Source: an uncultured SAR116 cluster alpha proteobacterium
Lineage (GTDB): Bacteria; Pseudomonadota; Alphaproteobacteria; Puniceispirillales; Marisalimonadaceae
Length of the DNA: 34,306 bases
NCBI GenBank assembly: GCA_902619615.1
Contig: CACNFD010000018.1
Location: 1 to 34,306, forward strand
Direction: 5' to 3'
The position numbers and the translations under genes are program-made. The notes beneath the pieces were generated by a model. It was not told where the DNA came from. It did no database searches and saw only the letters and a program-made list of their open reading frames with translations. The stretch's first letter is position 1, and each line of letters starts with the position of its first letter. Shown in pieces: positions 9,005 to 18,313 of this stretch.

Positions 9005-9011
9005 TTTAAAA

Positions 9012-9638
9012 ATGCCTAAATCAGATCACAAAAGAACAAGTTCAAAACATAAAATTGATAGAAGATTAGGAGTTAATTTATGGGGACGACCAAAATCTCC
9101 CTTAAATGATAGAGAATATGCACCAGGTCAGCATGGTCAAAGAAGGAAAAAACCTACAGATTATGGTGTTCAATTAATGGCTAAACAAAAATTAAAAGGC
9201 TATTACGGTAACATTGGTGAAAAACAATTCAAAAAATACTATACAGCTGCAGTTCGTAAAAAAGGTGACACCGGAGCAAATTTGATTGGTATTTTGGAAT
9301 CTAGATTAGATGCTATCCTTTACAGAATGAAGCTAGCACCAACTGTATTTGCCTGTCGTCAATTGATTAATCATGGTCATGTTATGGTAAATGGAAGTAG
9401 ATGTAATATACCTTCTAGAATGATCAATGTAGGGGAGGTTATTTCTTTGAAGGACAAAGCAAAGAACATTCCAGCTGTAATTGAAGCAACAACTCTACCT
9501 GAAAGAGATGTACCTGAATATGTCGAAGTTGATCACTCTAAGTTTACTGGATCTTTATTAAGGATCCCAATGCCAGATGATGTTCCTTATCCAGTACAAA
9601 TGGAAACTAACTTAGTAATTGAGTTTTATTCACGTTAA
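9012..9638 (+). CDS. rpsD: 30S ribosomal protein S4
   Basis: Primary 16S rRNA-binding protein that starts assembly of the 30S body. The 208-residue protein has the alphaproteobacterial pattern [29 protein letters not shown] and [11 protein letters not shown]. The S4 RNA-binding domain follows at about residues 98-160 ([25 protein letters not shown]), and the protein ends in VIEFYSR. It is transcribed alone: its own promoter lies upstream, and the convergent grxD end is 43 nt downstream. Unlike in Escherichia coli, no rpsM, rpsK or rpoA accompany it, which is the usual alphaproteobacterial arrangement. The N-terminus lacks the Cys zinc-ligand pattern. Confidence 0.97.
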   Translation: MPKSDHKRTSSKHKIDRRLGVNLWGRPKSPLNDREYAPGQHGQRRKKPTDYGVQLMAKQKLKGYYGNIGEKQFKKYYTAAVRKKGDTGANLIGILESRLDAILYRMKLAPTVFACRQLINHGHVMVNGSRCNIPSRMINVGEVISLKDKAKNIPAVIEATTLPERDVPEYVEVDHSKFTGSLLRIPMPDDVPYPVQMETNLVIEFYSR

Positions 9639-9681
9639 TAAATTAGTTAAAAGAAAAATTTCAAAAATTATAATTAGTTTA

Positions 9682-10008
9682 TTAGGTAGAAATGCCTGCT
9701 TCATTAAAATACTGAGTTAACTCTCCATTTTCGTGCATTTCTCTAATAATATCACAGCCACCAACAAATTCTTTTTTTACATATAATTGTGGTATTGTTG
9801 GCCAATCTGAAAACTCTTTTATACCCTCTCTTATTTCAGGGTCTTCAAGAACGTTTACACTATTGTACTTAATTCCCATATGGCTTAAAACTCCAACAAC
9901 TGCAGCAGAAAAACCACATTGTGGCATAACTGGAGTACCTTTCATAAATAGCAAAACATCGTTTTCATCGATTATATTCTGAATTTTATCTTTAGTACTT
10001 TGTTCCAT
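9682..10008 (-). CDS. grxD: Monothiol glutaredoxin, CGFS type
   Basis: Binds and hands on [2Fe-2S] clusters with glutathione and is the partner of BolA-family proteins. The CGFS active site is at residues 31-34 ([11 protein letters not shown]). The [18 protein letters not shown] glutathione-binding segment follows, and the length of 108 residues is normal. The ATG is preceded by GAGGAGA at ideal spacing. The gene starts 11 nt after the end of bolA, so the two partner proteins are made from one message, which also follows the purine genes. It is the last gene of this minus-strand run and converges on rpsD. Confidence 0.95.
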   Translation of the reverse strand: MEQSTKDKIQNIIDENDVLLFMKGTPVMPQCGFSAAVVGVLSHMGIKYNSVNVLEDPEIREGIKEFSDWPTIPQLYVKKEFVGGCDIIREMHENGELTQYFNEAGIST

Positions 10009-10019
10009 TTAATTCTCCT

Positions 10020-10256
10020 CTATTCACTTGGGGCTGATGTATTTAAAGCTAATGCATGTAGTTCTTTTCCCATTTTGCCACCCATTGCATTGTAGACCAT
10101 TTGATGTTGTTGCACACGAGATTTTCCTCTAAATTCTTCAGCAATGATTTGTGCTGCATAATGATCTCCATCACCACGTAAATCATCAATAATAACTTTT
10201 GCATTTGGAAAAGCTTTAATAATTAGTTCTTCTATCTCTGAAGCTGTCATAGCCAT
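10020..10256 (-). CDS. BolA family protein, IbaG/YrbA-like
   Basis: Small alpha/beta protein (78 residues) that forms [2Fe-2S]-bridged heterodimers with monothiol glutaredoxins and helps iron-sulfur delivery. The family pattern is clear: GDGDHYAAQIIAEEF (His32), then SRVQQHQMVYNAMGG (His51), and a C-terminal ELHALAL strand. The lack of the BolA cysteine and the GDG-H loop place it with the IbaG/YrbA subgroup rather than BolA proper. The start could equally be the second Met (residue 3). It lies between purL (9 nt) and grxD (11 nt); fusion of a glutaredoxin/BolA pair to the end of a purine operon is common in alphaproteobacteria. Confidence 0.9.
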   Translation of the reverse strand: MAMTASEIEELIIKAFPNAKVIIDDLRGDGDHYAAQIIAEEFRGKSRVQQHQMVYNAMGGKMGKELHALALNTSAPSE

Positions 10257-10265
10257 TTTACAAAC

Positions 10266-12569
10266 TTAACCTTGTTGTTGCTCACCCATCATTGATGGGA
10301 TGGTTTTTTCATTTAAGTTTTTAATATCTTTTATAAATATAGTAGTAATATCTTTTAAATTCAAGTTACTGCTTGAATTAGTTTGTCCAAGAACAAAGAA
10401 GTCAATATTATTTTCTTTTAATATTAGTTGTACTTTTTTGATATGTTTTGTTGCAATAATTATTCTTGCTTGATCTTCTCCAAAACACCATGATTGAAGT
10501 AAGGGGTCATAACTATCACAATTAATTAGGTTGCTAGGTAAATTAATATCTAATCCTAAATTATATTTAAATAACATTTCACAAACTGTTGTCAGCAAGC
10601 CACCGTCTGAAATATCATGGGCAGCTGTCAGAAGTTTTTGTTCATTCAATTTTAATAAAATTTCAATAACTTTTTTTTCATTTTCTAAATTTATTGGTGG
10701 AGGTGCTCCGTCATATTTTTTATTAATAATTTCTTGATAGATACTACAACCAACCCAACCAGCTTTAAAATTTTCAGATTGTCCAAGGGCAATCAAGACA
10801 TTATCTGGTTCTGCACTTATCTTTAGAGAATTTTCAACCTCATCTATTGCTCCAACCATACCAATGACTGGAGTAGGAAGAATACTCTTACCATTAGTTT
10901 CATTATAAAGAGAAACATTTCCTGATACAATTGGAGTACTTAAATAAGAAGCAGCTTCTGAAATTCCTTTTATAGATCCTACAATTTCTCCCATAACATT
11001 TTTTTTATCAGGATTTCCAAAATTTAAGTTGTTTGTTATCGCAAGTGGTTTTGCCCCTGACGAAGCTATATTTCGTGCAGCTTCACAAACTGCTTGCATA
11101 CCTCCAATTATAGGATCTGACTTAACATAACGTGGTGTGCAATCAGTTGTAATCGCAAGACCTTTTCCGAAAGATCCTTTTTTTTCTGTTCCATGAACTT
11201 TTACTAATGAAGCATCACTATCACCATTTGCAAAAATTGTATCTCCCATTACTGAGCTATCATATTGTTCCCAAATCCATTTCTTACTGGCTATATTTGG
11301 ATTTTTAAAAATTATTTTTAATATATCAATTATTGTAAGATTGGTTTTGAGATCTGACGGTTTTAATACTTTTTTAATAGCTTTTATTTCAAAAGGTTTA
11401 TTATATTCAGGAGCATCTTCGACAAGAGGTTCAAGAGGTAAGTTGCACGCTTCAAAGCCGTGTTTAGTAAGAATTAGTCTTCCTGTATTAGTAACTTCTC
11501 CTATATTAGCAAAATCTAGATCCCATTTATCAAATATTGATTTTGCTTTTTCCTCTGATCCTGGTTTTAAAATCATTAACATTCTCTCTTGACTTTCTGA
11601 GAGCATGATTTCATAGCTAGTCATCTTATCTTCTCTAGTAGGCACTAAATCTAAATTTAAACTCATACCTAATGATCCCTTAGAAGCCATCTCTACACTA
11701 GAGCTTGTTAAACCAGCTGCTCCCATATCTTGAATAGATAAGACAGCATCTGTGTTCATTAATTCTAAACAGGCCTCTAATAGTAATTTTCCTGTAAATG
11801 GATCTCCAACTTGAACAGTTGGTCTTTTTTCAGTACTGTTTTCTGTAAATTCAGCAGAAGCCATTGTCGCTCCATGTATTCCATCTCTTCCTGTTTTTGC
11901 ACCTACATATATAACTGGGTTACCGGCGCCTGTTGCTGCTGAATAGAATATTCTATCTTTTTTTGCAAGACCAACAGCCATTGCATTCACTAGAATATTA
12001 CCATCATAAGATTTATCAAAGTTTGTTTCACCACCAACTGTTGGAATTCCTATACAATTACCATATCCACCAATTCCTTTAACCACACCCGAAACAAGGT
12101 GTTTTGTTAAAGGTTGATCTGGAGAACCGAATCTCAATGCATTCATAAGAGCTATAGGTCTAGCACCCATTGTGAAGACATCTCTCAAAATTCCGCCAAC
12201 ACCAGTTGCTGATCCTTGGTAAGGTTCTATAAATGAAGGGTGGTTGTGAGACTCTATTTTAAAAACAGCAGCTAAATTTTCTCCTATATCAATTACACCA
12301 GCATTTTCTCCAGGTCCTTGAATCACATGACTAGCCTCTGTTGGTAAAGTTTTTAACCATTTTTTTGAGCTTTTATAAGAGCAATGTTCTGAAAACATAG
12401 CAGAAAAAATCCCTAATTCTGTTATATTGGGAATTTTATCAATTTTTTCACAAATTAAATTATATTCATTTTTCGTTAAACCCATTTCTAAAGCATCTTC
12501 AAGTTTACTTTTCTGTTGAGCTAAATACTCATTTTTATTAATTTTTAAGAGTTCTGATTGTGGTTCCAT
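10266..12569 (-). CDS. purL: Phosphoribosylformylglycinamidine synthase subunit PurL
   Basis: The synthetase subunit of the three-protein FGAM synthase (PurLQS), fourth step of purine synthesis. It turns FGAR into FGAM with ATP and ammonia supplied by PurQ. The 767-residue length is that of the small PurL, not the 1,300-residue fused gamma-proteobacterial type. The N-terminus has [16 protein letters not shown] and [19 protein letters not shown]-site motifs include [34 protein letters not shown] and the second AIRS repeat with DCTPRY and ISDGGLLTT. It begins 6 nt after purQ, with only a weak ribosome binding site, so translation is probably coupled. Confidence 0.97.
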   Translation of the reverse strand: MEPQSELLKINKNEYLAQQKSKLEDALEMGLTKNEYNLICEKIDKIPNITELGIFSAMFSEHCSYKSSKKWLKTLPTEASHVIQGPGENAGVIDIGENLAAVFKIESHNHPSFIEPYQGSATGVGGILRDVFTMGARPIALMNALRFGSPDQPLTKHLVSGVVKGIGGYGNCIGIPTVGGETNFDKSYDGNILVNAMAVGLAKKDRIFYSAATGAGNPVIYVGAKTGRDGIHGATMASAEFTENSTEKRPTVQVGDPFTGKLLLEACLELMNTDAVLSIQDMGAAGLTSSSVEMASKGSLGMSLNLDLVPTREDKMTSYEIMLSESQERMLMILKPGSEEKAKSIFDKWDLDFANIGEVTNTGRLILTKHGFEACNLPLEPLVEDAPEYNKPFEIKAIKKVLKPSDLKTNLTIIDILKIIFKNPNIASKKWIWEQYDSSVMGDTIFANGDSDASLVKVHGTEKKGSFGKGLAITTDCTPRYVKSDPIIGGMQAVCEAARNIASSGAKPLAITNNLNFGNPDKKNVMGEIVGSIKGISEAASYLSTPIVSGNVSLYNETNGKSILPTPVIGMVGAIDEVENSLKISAEPDNVLIALGQSENFKAGWVGCSIYQEIINKKYDGAPPPINLENEKKVIEILLKLNEQKLLTAAHDISDGGLLTTVCEMLFKYNLGLDINLPSNLINCDSYDPLLQSWCFGEDQARIIIATKHIKKVQLILKENNIDFFVLGQTNSSSNLNLKDITTIFIKDIKNLNEKTIPSMMGEQQQG

Positions 12570-12575
12570 TATTAT

Positions 12576-13268
12576 TTAACCAATTATTTGTTCAACACAA
12601 TTTGTAAGAAATTTTAAACCATCTGTTCCACCCTGTAGATTGTTTATGGCTCTTTCAGGGTGTGGCATCATTCCTAAAACTTTTCCATTGTTTGATAGAA
12701 TGCCAGCTATGTCTTCTGTTGATCCGTTGGGATTATAATTTTTTTCATTATCATTTTGTTTAATATATTTTAAAGCAATTCTTCCTTCTTCTTTCAGTTG
12801 TTTTAATAAATCTTCAGGAGCAAAATAATTACCTTCATTATGAGCAACTGGAATCTTTAAACATTCACCTATTTTTAAACCAGAGAGAAAAGGGTTTTCA
12901 ATACAACTTTGGACTTCTAATGTTGTCTCTCTGCAAGTAAATAAGAGTTTCTTATTTCTTATAAGAGATCCAGGGAGTATTTTAGCTTCAATTAATATTT
13001 GAAACCCATTACATACACCTAACACTGCGCCACCACGACTTATATGGTTTTTAATTGAAGTTATTACTGGAGATCTGGCAGCTAAGGCGCCACATCTCAG
13101 GTAATCTCCAAAGGTAAATCCACCTGGGATAACAATTAAATCTAAATTAGGAATGTCATATTCTTTATGCCAAATTTTGATTGGGGTTTTCCCTGTGATT
13201 TTCCTGATTGCAACAATCATGTCTCTATCACAATTAGAACCTGGAAATATTACAACACCTGAACGCAA
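12576..13268 (-). CDS. purQ: Phosphoribosylformylglycinamidine synthase subunit PurQ
   Basis: Class I glutamine amidotransferase that supplies ammonia to PurL. The oxyanion loop region is VIPGGFTFGDYLRCGA, the nucleophile is Cys86 in GVCNGFQ, and the His203/Glu205 pair lies in GMMPHPERA. The length of 230 residues is typical. The start is TTG at 13268: the protein begins MRSGVVIFPGSN, exactly where the family begins, and no ATG is available there. AAAGGA (13280-13285 on the plus strand as TCCTTT) lies inside the last codons of purS, about 11 nt away, which suggests coupling to purS translation. Confidence 0.96.
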   Translation of the reverse strand: MRSGVVIFPGSNCDRDMIVAIRKITGKTPIKIWHKEYDIPNLDLIVIPGGFTFGDYLRCGALAARSPVITSIKNHISRGGAVLGVCNGFQILIEAKILPGSLIRNKKLLFTCRETTLEVQSCIENPFLSGLKIGECLKIPVAHNEGNYFAPEDLLKQLKEEGRIALKYIKQNDNEKNYNPNGSTEDIAGILSNNGKVLGMMPHPERAINNLQGGTDGLKFLTNCVEQIIG

Positions 13269-13275
13269 AATTTTT

Positions 13276-13521
13276 TTAATCCTTTAAAATATTGATTTCA
13301 TAATTTTCAATAACGGTGTTTACTAACAACTCTTCGCACATCTTCTTAGCTTGTTTCAGAACTTCAGTTTCACTATTTTGATCCAAATTCAAAATAATTT
13401 GTTTGCCAGTCCTTACATCACTACAATGTTCAAAACCCAAGTTATTTAAAGAAGACTTTATAGCTTGTCCTTCTGGATCTAAAACACCTTCCTTAAGAGA
13501 TACATTTACAATAACTTTCAT
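13276..13521 (-). CDS. purS: Phosphoribosylformylglycinamidine synthase subunit PurS
   Basis: The small (81-residue) structural subunit that bridges PurL and PurQ in the FGAM synthase complex. The family pattern is visible: MKVIVNVSLKEGVLDPEGQAIKSSL, a GF-V--VR-GK core (here FEHCSDVRTGKQI) and a C-terminal LLVNTVIENYEI strand. It lies between purC (11 nt) and purQ (7 nt), the standard order in bacteria with the three-part enzyme. AGAGAG precedes the ATG. Confidence 0.96.
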   Translation of the reverse strand: MKVIVNVSLKEGVLDPEGQAIKSSLNNLGFEHCSDVRTGKQIILNLDQNSETEVLKQAKKMCEELLVNTVIENYEINILKD

Positions 13522-13532
13522 AATAACTCTCT

Positions 13533-14300
13533 TTATTTTACTATTTCAGGTTTAGCGATAGAGTATATTTTTTTCTCAGGAATAATACCTAATCTATTTG
13601 CAACTTCTTGATATGCCTCTTTTAACCCACCTAATTCTTGCCTAAACAAATCTTTATCCATTTTCTTATTAGTTTTAATGTCCCATAATCTGCAGTTGTC
13701 TGGGCTTATTTCGTCAGCTAATAGCAAAATTGAATTGCCATCTTCAGAATAATATCTTCCAAACTCAATTTTAAAATCTACAAGTTTAAGACCTATTCCA
13801 AAAAACAGACCTCTTAAAAAATCATTAATCCTAAGACCGTATTCTTGCATCTCCTCTAATTCATCTCTAGTGCCCCACTGAAAGTTAAGTATATGATCTT
13901 CGTTTATTAGTGGATCACCCAACTCATCTTTTTTTAAATAATGTTCAATTAGGGGTCTTGAAAAAACACTACCTTCTTTTAAACCAAGTCTTTTTACAAT
14001 TGAGCCAGCTGCAATGTTTCTAACAACAAATTCTACAGGTATTATTTCAACTTTTCTTACAAGTTGTTCTCTCATATTTAATTTCTTAATATAGTGCGTT
14101 GGTATGCCAATCTCGTTTATTTTTTTCATTAAGTAGTCAGAAATAGAATTATTTAAAACTCCTTTACCATTAATTATAGAATGTTTTTCAGCATTATTTG
14201 CAGTGGCATCATCTTTGAAATATTGTATAACTGTATCTGAAGTGGGGCCTTCAAAGATGGTTTTAGCTTTCCCATCATATAAAATTTTCTTTTTAGACAT
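13533..14300 (-). CDS. purC: Phosphoribosylaminoimidazole-succinocarboxamide synthase
   Basis: SAICAR synthetase, which joins CAIR with aspartate using ATP in purine synthesis. Typical blocks are LYDGKAKTIFEG at the N-terminus, FKDDATANN, MREQLVRKVEIIPVEFVVRNIAAGS, LVDFKIEFG and LADEISPDNCRLWD. The 255-residue length matches the single-domain bacterial enzyme. GAGGAT directly after the purB stop codon serves as its ribosome binding site, with 15 nt between the genes. Its product is the substrate of the upstream-encoded PurB. Confidence 0.97.
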   Translation of the reverse strand: MSKKKILYDGKAKTIFEGPTSDTVIQYFKDDATANNAEKHSIINGKGVLNNSISDYLMKKINEIGIPTHYIKKLNMREQLVRKVEIIPVEFVVRNIAAGSIVKRLGLKEGSVFSRPLIEHYLKKDELGDPLINEDHILNFQWGTRDELEEMQEYGLRINDFLRGLFFGIGLKLVDFKIEFGRYYSEDGNSILLLADEISPDNCRLWDIKTNKKMDKDLFRQELGGLKEAYQEVANRLGIIPEKKIYSIAKPEIVK

Positions 14301-14315
14301 AGATTAGTTATCCTC

Positions 14316-15623
14316 TTAGTCAAAAACTCTGTCAAATATATGATTAACATGAACAAAATGTTGATCTAAATTGAACAATTCATCTATTTCTTTTTCACTA
14401 AGGTATTTAATCACTTTTTTATCATTTTTTAACAAGTTTTTATATATATCTTTTCTTTTATGTTCTGGCGTTTCCCAAACTTTCATGGCATTTTCTTGAA
14501 CCATTTCATAGGCATATTCTCTACTAGCACCTTTCTGTGTTAGTGCAAGTAATACTTGTTGTGAGTGAACAAGACCACCAAGTTTTTCTAAATTTTTTAA
14601 CATTGTGTCAGGATAAATAAGCAAATTTTCAATTACATTATTTAATCTATGTAAAGCAAAGTCTAAAGTTATTGTTGCATCGGGAGCAATCATCCTTTCT
14701 ACGGATGAATGTGAAATATCCCGCTCATGCCACAATGTAACATTTTCTAAAGCTGGTATAACTGAAGATCTAACTAATCTTGCAAGTCCAGTTAGATTTT
14801 CTGTAAGCACAGGATTTCTCTTGTGTGGCATTGCACTTGATCCTTTTTGACCTTGAGAAAAATATTCTTCTGCTTCCCTTACTTCAGTTCTTTGCATATG
14901 TCTTATTTCTGTTGCTAAGCGTTCAACACTAGATGCAATTATGGCCAGGGTTGAAAAGAACATTGCATGTCTGTCTCTTGGAATAATTTGTGTTGAGACA
15001 TCTTCAGGTACTAAATCCATTTTTTTAGATACGTAATTTTCTACAAATGGGTCAATATGAGCAAAAGTTCCTACTGCTCCTGATATAGCGCATGTACTAA
15101 TTTCTTTTTTTGCTTCAATTAATCTTTTTTTATTACGTTTGAATTCAGCATAGTAACCAGCGAGTTTCAAGCCAAATGTAATTGGTTCTGCATGAATACC
15201 ATGAGATCTTCCAATTGTAATAGTATGTTTATGTTCGAAAGAACGTTTTTTTAATGTTTCAAGTAATTGATTAATATCATTTAATAAAATATCAGATGCG
15301 TTTCTTAATTGTATAGAAAGAGTAGTATCCAAAATATCAGAAGATGTCATGCCCTGATGAATAAACCTTGCATCTTCCCCAATGTATTCTGCAAGGTTTG
15401 TTAAAAATGCAATTACATCATGTTTAGTTGTTTTTTCAATTTCATTAATTTTATTAATATCAAACTTCCCTTTTTCCCAAATTATTTCTGCAGATTTTTT
15501 TGGTATTACACCTAATTTTGCTTGAGCATCACAAGCATGAGCTTCAAGTTGGAACCATATGTTAAATTTCTCTTCTTGAGACCAAATTTTAACCATCTCT
15601 TTTCTTGAATATCTTTCAATCAT
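14316..15623 (-). CDS. purB: Adenylosuccinate lyase
   Basis: Acts twice in purine synthesis, releasing fumarate from SAICAR and from adenylosuccinate. The fumarase/aspartase superfamily signature is GSSAMPHKRNPV near residue 265, with the mobile catalytic serine. The conserved HDVIAFL and TSSDILDT blocks and GRSHGIHAEPITFG (catalytic His) are also present. The length is normal at 435 residues. It is the first gene of the minus-strand purine run, so the operon promoter should lie in the 120-bp AT-rich gap at 15624-15743, shared with the divergent small basic protein. I could not identify convincing -35/-10 pairs there. Confidence 0.97.
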   Translation of the reverse strand: MIERYSRKEMVKIWSQEEKFNIWFQLEAHACDAQAKLGVIPKKSAEIIWEKGKFDINKINEIEKTTKHDVIAFLTNLAEYIGEDARFIHQGMTSSDILDTTLSIQLRNASDILLNDINQLLETLKKRSFEHKHTITIGRSHGIHAEPITFGLKLAGYYAEFKRNKKRLIEAKKEISTCAISGAVGTFAHIDPFVENYVSKKMDLVPEDVSTQIIPRDRHAMFFSTLAIIASSVERLATEIRHMQRTEVREAEEYFSQGQKGSSAMPHKRNPVLTENLTGLARLVRSSVIPALENVTLWHERDISHSSVERMIAPDATITLDFALHRLNNVIENLLIYPDTMLKNLEKLGGLVHSQQVLLALTQKGASREYAYEMVQENAMKVWETPEHKRKDIYKNLLKNDKKVIKYLSEKEIDELFNLDQHFVHVNHIFDRVFD

Positions 15624-15743
15624 TTCAAAACCTAAATTAAATTTTTAAGAAATTTTTATATTATTTTAAAACTATTTTCTTATACTGAATAAATTAATTT
15701 ATATATATATATATTTTGTTTTTAACTTTAATACGAGAATAAA

Positions 15744-15914
15744 ATGATCATTGGTACAGTTTTAAAAAATGCGATAAAAATTTTAGCTACTAATCCAGTT
15801 GCAAGAAAAAAAGCAGGAGAGTTAGCTTTAAAAGGTTATCAAAAAGCTAAACCAATTATCAAAGAAACTTCAAAATCTCTAAAAAAAACAATTAAAGAAA
15901 ATTTAAAGAAATAA
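15744..15914 (+). CDS. Small lysine-rich protein of unknown function (56 residues)
   Basis: A complete short frame from ATG to TAA begins MIIGTVLKNAIKILATNP and ends in KKTIKENLKK. About 17 of the 56 residues are lysine, with very few acidic residues. The N-terminal third looks like an amphipathic or membrane-binding helix, and the rest like a long basic helix. It lies alone between divergent purB and convergent map, in a 308-bp gap that is otherwise empty. A weak GAGAA precedes the ATG. The residue choice is protein-like rather than low-complexity, which is the main support. No function can be assigned; nucleic-acid or membrane binding is only a guess from charge. Confidence 0.6.
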   Translation: MIIGTVLKNAIKILATNPVARKKAGELALKGYQKAKPIIKETSKSLKKTIKENLKK

Positions 15915-15931
15915 TAACAAAAAATTAATTT

Positions 15932-16720
15932 TTAAATTGGGTAATATGGTTGTGTATAGCCTTTAGGCGAATTCGTAAAAACTTCATATCCATCTGATGT
16001 CACCCCTATACTATGTTCAAATTGAGCTGATAAACTCTTGTCACGTGTAACTGCTGTCCAACCATCAGATAGAATTTTGACGTCATATTTTCCTGAATTA
16101 ATCATAGGTTCAATGGTAAAAATCATACCTTCTTCAAGAACATCCCCAGTTTTTGGTTGACCATAGTGTAAGATTGTTGGTGGTGCGTGGAAGACTTTTC
16201 CAAGACCATGGCCTGTAAAATCTCTTACAACTGACAATCCATTTTTTTCAGCATGAGTTTGAATTGCATGACCAATATCACCTGTAGTGCTTCCTGGTTT
16301 GACTGTTTCAATTCCTAGCCAAAGGCACTCATAAGTTACTTTAGTTAAAAATTTTGCTTTCCTAGATGGCTCTCCTACAAAATACATTCTGCTTGTATCA
16401 CCATACCATCCATCAAGGATTACAGTTACGTCAATGTTTAGAATGTCTCCTTCATCAAGAATTTTGTCGCCAGGTATACCATGACAAACAACGTGATTTA
16501 CAGAAATACAAGTGGATTTAGGAAATCCTCTATAATTCAATGGCGCTGGTGTAGCGTCATTTTTTAAAATATAATTGTGACATAAATCATTTAGATACCC
16601 GGTAGAAACACCACTTTTAACATATGATGTTATATAGTCTAAAACATCAGCTGCTAATTTGCCTGCAGCATGCATTTTTAAAAATGCCGCTTTGTCATAT
16701 AAAGCTATATTTTTTTTCAT
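15932..16720 (-). CDS. map: Methionine aminopeptidase, type I
   Basis: Removes the initiator methionine from nascent proteins; a two-metal enzyme. The five metal ligands can be followed: Asp in LNIDVTV, Asp in YGDTSRMYF, His in GHGLGKVFH, Glu in FTIEPMI and Glu in AQFEHSIGV. FPKSTCISVNHVVCHGIP, with the active-site histidine, precedes them. The length of 262 residues is normal for type Ia without an N-terminal zinc finger. It is divergent from the CinA-like gene, with a 99-bp gap between starts, and its end lies 17 nt from the end of the small basic protein. Confidence 0.96.
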   Translation of the reverse strand: MKKNIALYDKAAFLKMHAAGKLAADVLDYITSYVKSGVSTGYLNDLCHNYILKNDATPAPLNYRGFPKSTCISVNHVVCHGIPGDKILDEGDILNIDVTVILDGWYGDTSRMYFVGEPSRKAKFLTKVTYECLWLGIETVKPGSTTGDIGHAIQTHAEKNGLSVVRDFTGHGLGKVFHAPPTILHYGQPKTGDVLEEGMIFTIEPMINSGKYDVKILSDGWTAVTRDKSLSAQFEHSIGVTSDGYEVFTNSPKGYTQPYYPI

Positions 16721-16766
16721 TTTTACTTCAATTTTGTTTTATACATTATGACTATTATTTGTAATA

Positions 16767-16772
16767 TATAAT
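16767..16772 (+). promoter_or_regulatory. Possible -10 element for the CinA-like gene
   Basis: A perfect TATAAT stands 47 nt before the ATG at 16820, in the divergent gap with map. No good -35 hexamer lies 16-18 bp upstream, and the region is so AT-rich that chance matches are likely. Confidence 0.25.
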
Positions 16773-16819
16773 CATAAATATTTACGTACAATATTAATTT
16801 TTATTAAGGAATATTCTTT

Positions 16820-17593
16820 ATGGTTGCAACTGCGGGTATAATAATTATAGGCGATGAAATTCTATCTGGAAGAACTAAAGACTCAAATATTAATTGGATT
16901 GCGTCTCAATTGGATGGTTTAGGTGTTAGATTAAAAGAAGCTAGAATTATTCCTGATGTTTCAGATAATATCATTGAGACAATTCAAACTTTCTCAAATA
17001 AATATACATATGTTTTTTCTTGTGGAGGAATTGGTCCGACTCATGATGATATAACCACAGAGTGTGTGGCTAAGGCTTTCAATCAAAATCTATATAAAAA
17101 TACTGAGGCTATGAGAAGATTACAATTACATTATGAGGGCACAAACATTGAGTTTAATGAAGCACGTCAGAAAATGGCAATTGTACCAACAAATTCTAAG
17201 CTAATAGATAATCCAGTTTCAGCCGCACCCGGATATAGGATTGAAAATCTTTTTGTTTTTGCGGGTGTTCCAAAAATAATGCAGGGTATGTTTAACTCAA
17301 TTTTAAATGATTTAACTGGTGGTAAAAAACTGAAATCAAAAACTGTATCAAGCAATATTGGAGAGGGCTTGATTGCAAAAGACTTAGAAAAAATAGAAAA
17401 TGAATTTTCAAACGTTAAAATTGGTTCTTATCCATATTTCAAACCAGGAAGTTTTGGAACATCCATCGTATTAAGGTCTGAAGATGAACTGTCTCTAGAA
17501 AAGGCCTCTGAAGCAATTTTAGAAATTGTTATAAAATTAGGTGGAAAAGGAAAAATTTTAGATGGCAATGAGATTGATGATAGATCTCTATAA
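16820..17593 (+). CDS. CinA N-terminal-like (COG1058) molybdopterin-binding-fold protein
   Basis: The N-terminal TAGIIIIGDEILSGRTKDSN and FSCGGIGPTHDDITTECVAKAF blocks define the MoaB/MogA-like fold of the CinA N-terminal family. The conserved tail APGYRIENLFVFAGVPKIMQ fits the stand-alone COG1058 group. At 257 residues it lacks the C-terminal PncC nicotinamide-nucleotide amidase domain that full CinA has. Characterised CinA N-domains hydrolyse ADP-ribose or related nucleotides; the reaction here is not known. The ATG is preceded by AAGGA at 16806-16810. Its TAA (17591-17593) directly abuts the stop codon of the convergent rhomboid gene. Confidence 0.85.
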   Translation: MVATAGIIIIGDEILSGRTKDSNINWIASQLDGLGVRLKEARIIPDVSDNIIETIQTFSNKYTYVFSCGGIGPTHDDITTECVAKAFNQNLYKNTEAMRRLQLHYEGTNIEFNEARQKMAIVPTNSKLIDNPVSAAPGYRIENLFVFAGVPKIMQGMFNSILNDLTGGKKLKSKTVSSNIGEGLIAKDLEKIENEFSNVKIGSYPYFKPGSFGTSIVLRSEDELSLEKASEAILEIVIKLGGKGKILDGNEIDDRSL

Positions 17594-18313
17594 TTATTTA
17601 GAATTAGGGACAGAACCATTTAGGATTTTATTTTTTTGAGTAATTTTATTTTTCATTATATTTATTAAAAGTACTCCTGATATAAATCCACCAATATGTG
17701 CAGCATATGCAACACCCCCCGAATTTAAATCAGATCCATTAAAACTAATAAATTGAATTATTATCCATCCTCCAAGTACAATAAAAGCTCTTATTCTAAA
17801 TACTTTTACAAAAATTATAAACCAGAATAAAACTTTTATATTTGCCTTAGGATATAAAACTAAATACCCTCCAAGCACACCAGCAATTGCCCCTGATGCT
17901 CCAATCATTGGTATTGTTGATGTGGGATCCATAATTGCTTGAGAAAAAGCAGCAATAATTCCAGTAACGAAATAAAAAATTATAAATTTAAATTTTCCTA
18001 ACGTTTCTTCAATGTTATCTCCAAAAATATAAAGATAAGTCATATTTCCAATTACATGCATCCAACCACCATGTAAAAACATAGAAGTGAAAATTGATAA
18101 AAAAGGGGGGATAATTTTCAGAGGTCCAGATAATTCAGAATGTCCAAATAAAATTGCTGGGATCATGCCAAAACTTAAAAACGTCTGTTCTGTTATATAT
18201 CTAGGATAAAAAATTTGGTTAAGAAAAATAAATGAACAAATAAATATTATTAACCAAGAAATAATTGGTTTTTTGTTTGTAGGGTTTTCATCTGCAAATG
18301 GGAAAAAAAACAT
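17594..18313 (-). CDS. Rhomboid family intramembrane serine protease
   Basis: Polytopic inner-membrane protease of 239 residues with about six hydrophobic segments. The landmarks are the L1-loop/TM2 block SMFLHGGWMHVIGNMTYLYIFG, GASGAIAGVLGGY with the catalytic serine, and AAHIGGFISGVLL with the catalytic histidine. The dyad is therefore intact. The ATG follows the panC stop codon without any gap (TAAATG), so translation is almost certainly coupled to panC. The substrate cannot be deduced; the link to panC is probably only genomic packing. Confidence 0.9.
   Translation of the reverse strand: MFFFPFADENPTNKKPIISWLIIFICSFIFLNQIFYPRYITEQTFLSFGMIPAILFGHSELSGPLKIIPPFLSIFTSMFLHGGWMHVIGNMTYLYIFGDNIEETLGKFKFIIFYFVTGIIAAFSQAIMDPTSTIPMIGASGAIAGVLGGYLVLYPKANIKVLFWFIIFVKVFRIRAFIVLGGWIIIQFISFNGSDLNSGGVAYAAHIGGFISGVLLINIMKNKITQKNKILNGSVPNSK

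Noticed and set aside
9639-9681. Terminator between convergent rpsD and grxD
   Set aside because: The 43-bp gap is A/T-rich but has no stable GC-containing stem followed by a T-run.
12576-13268. TTG start of purQ as a sign of a broken gene
   Set aside because: All catalytic residues and the full length are present; TTG starts recur in this window (pncB, thioesterase).
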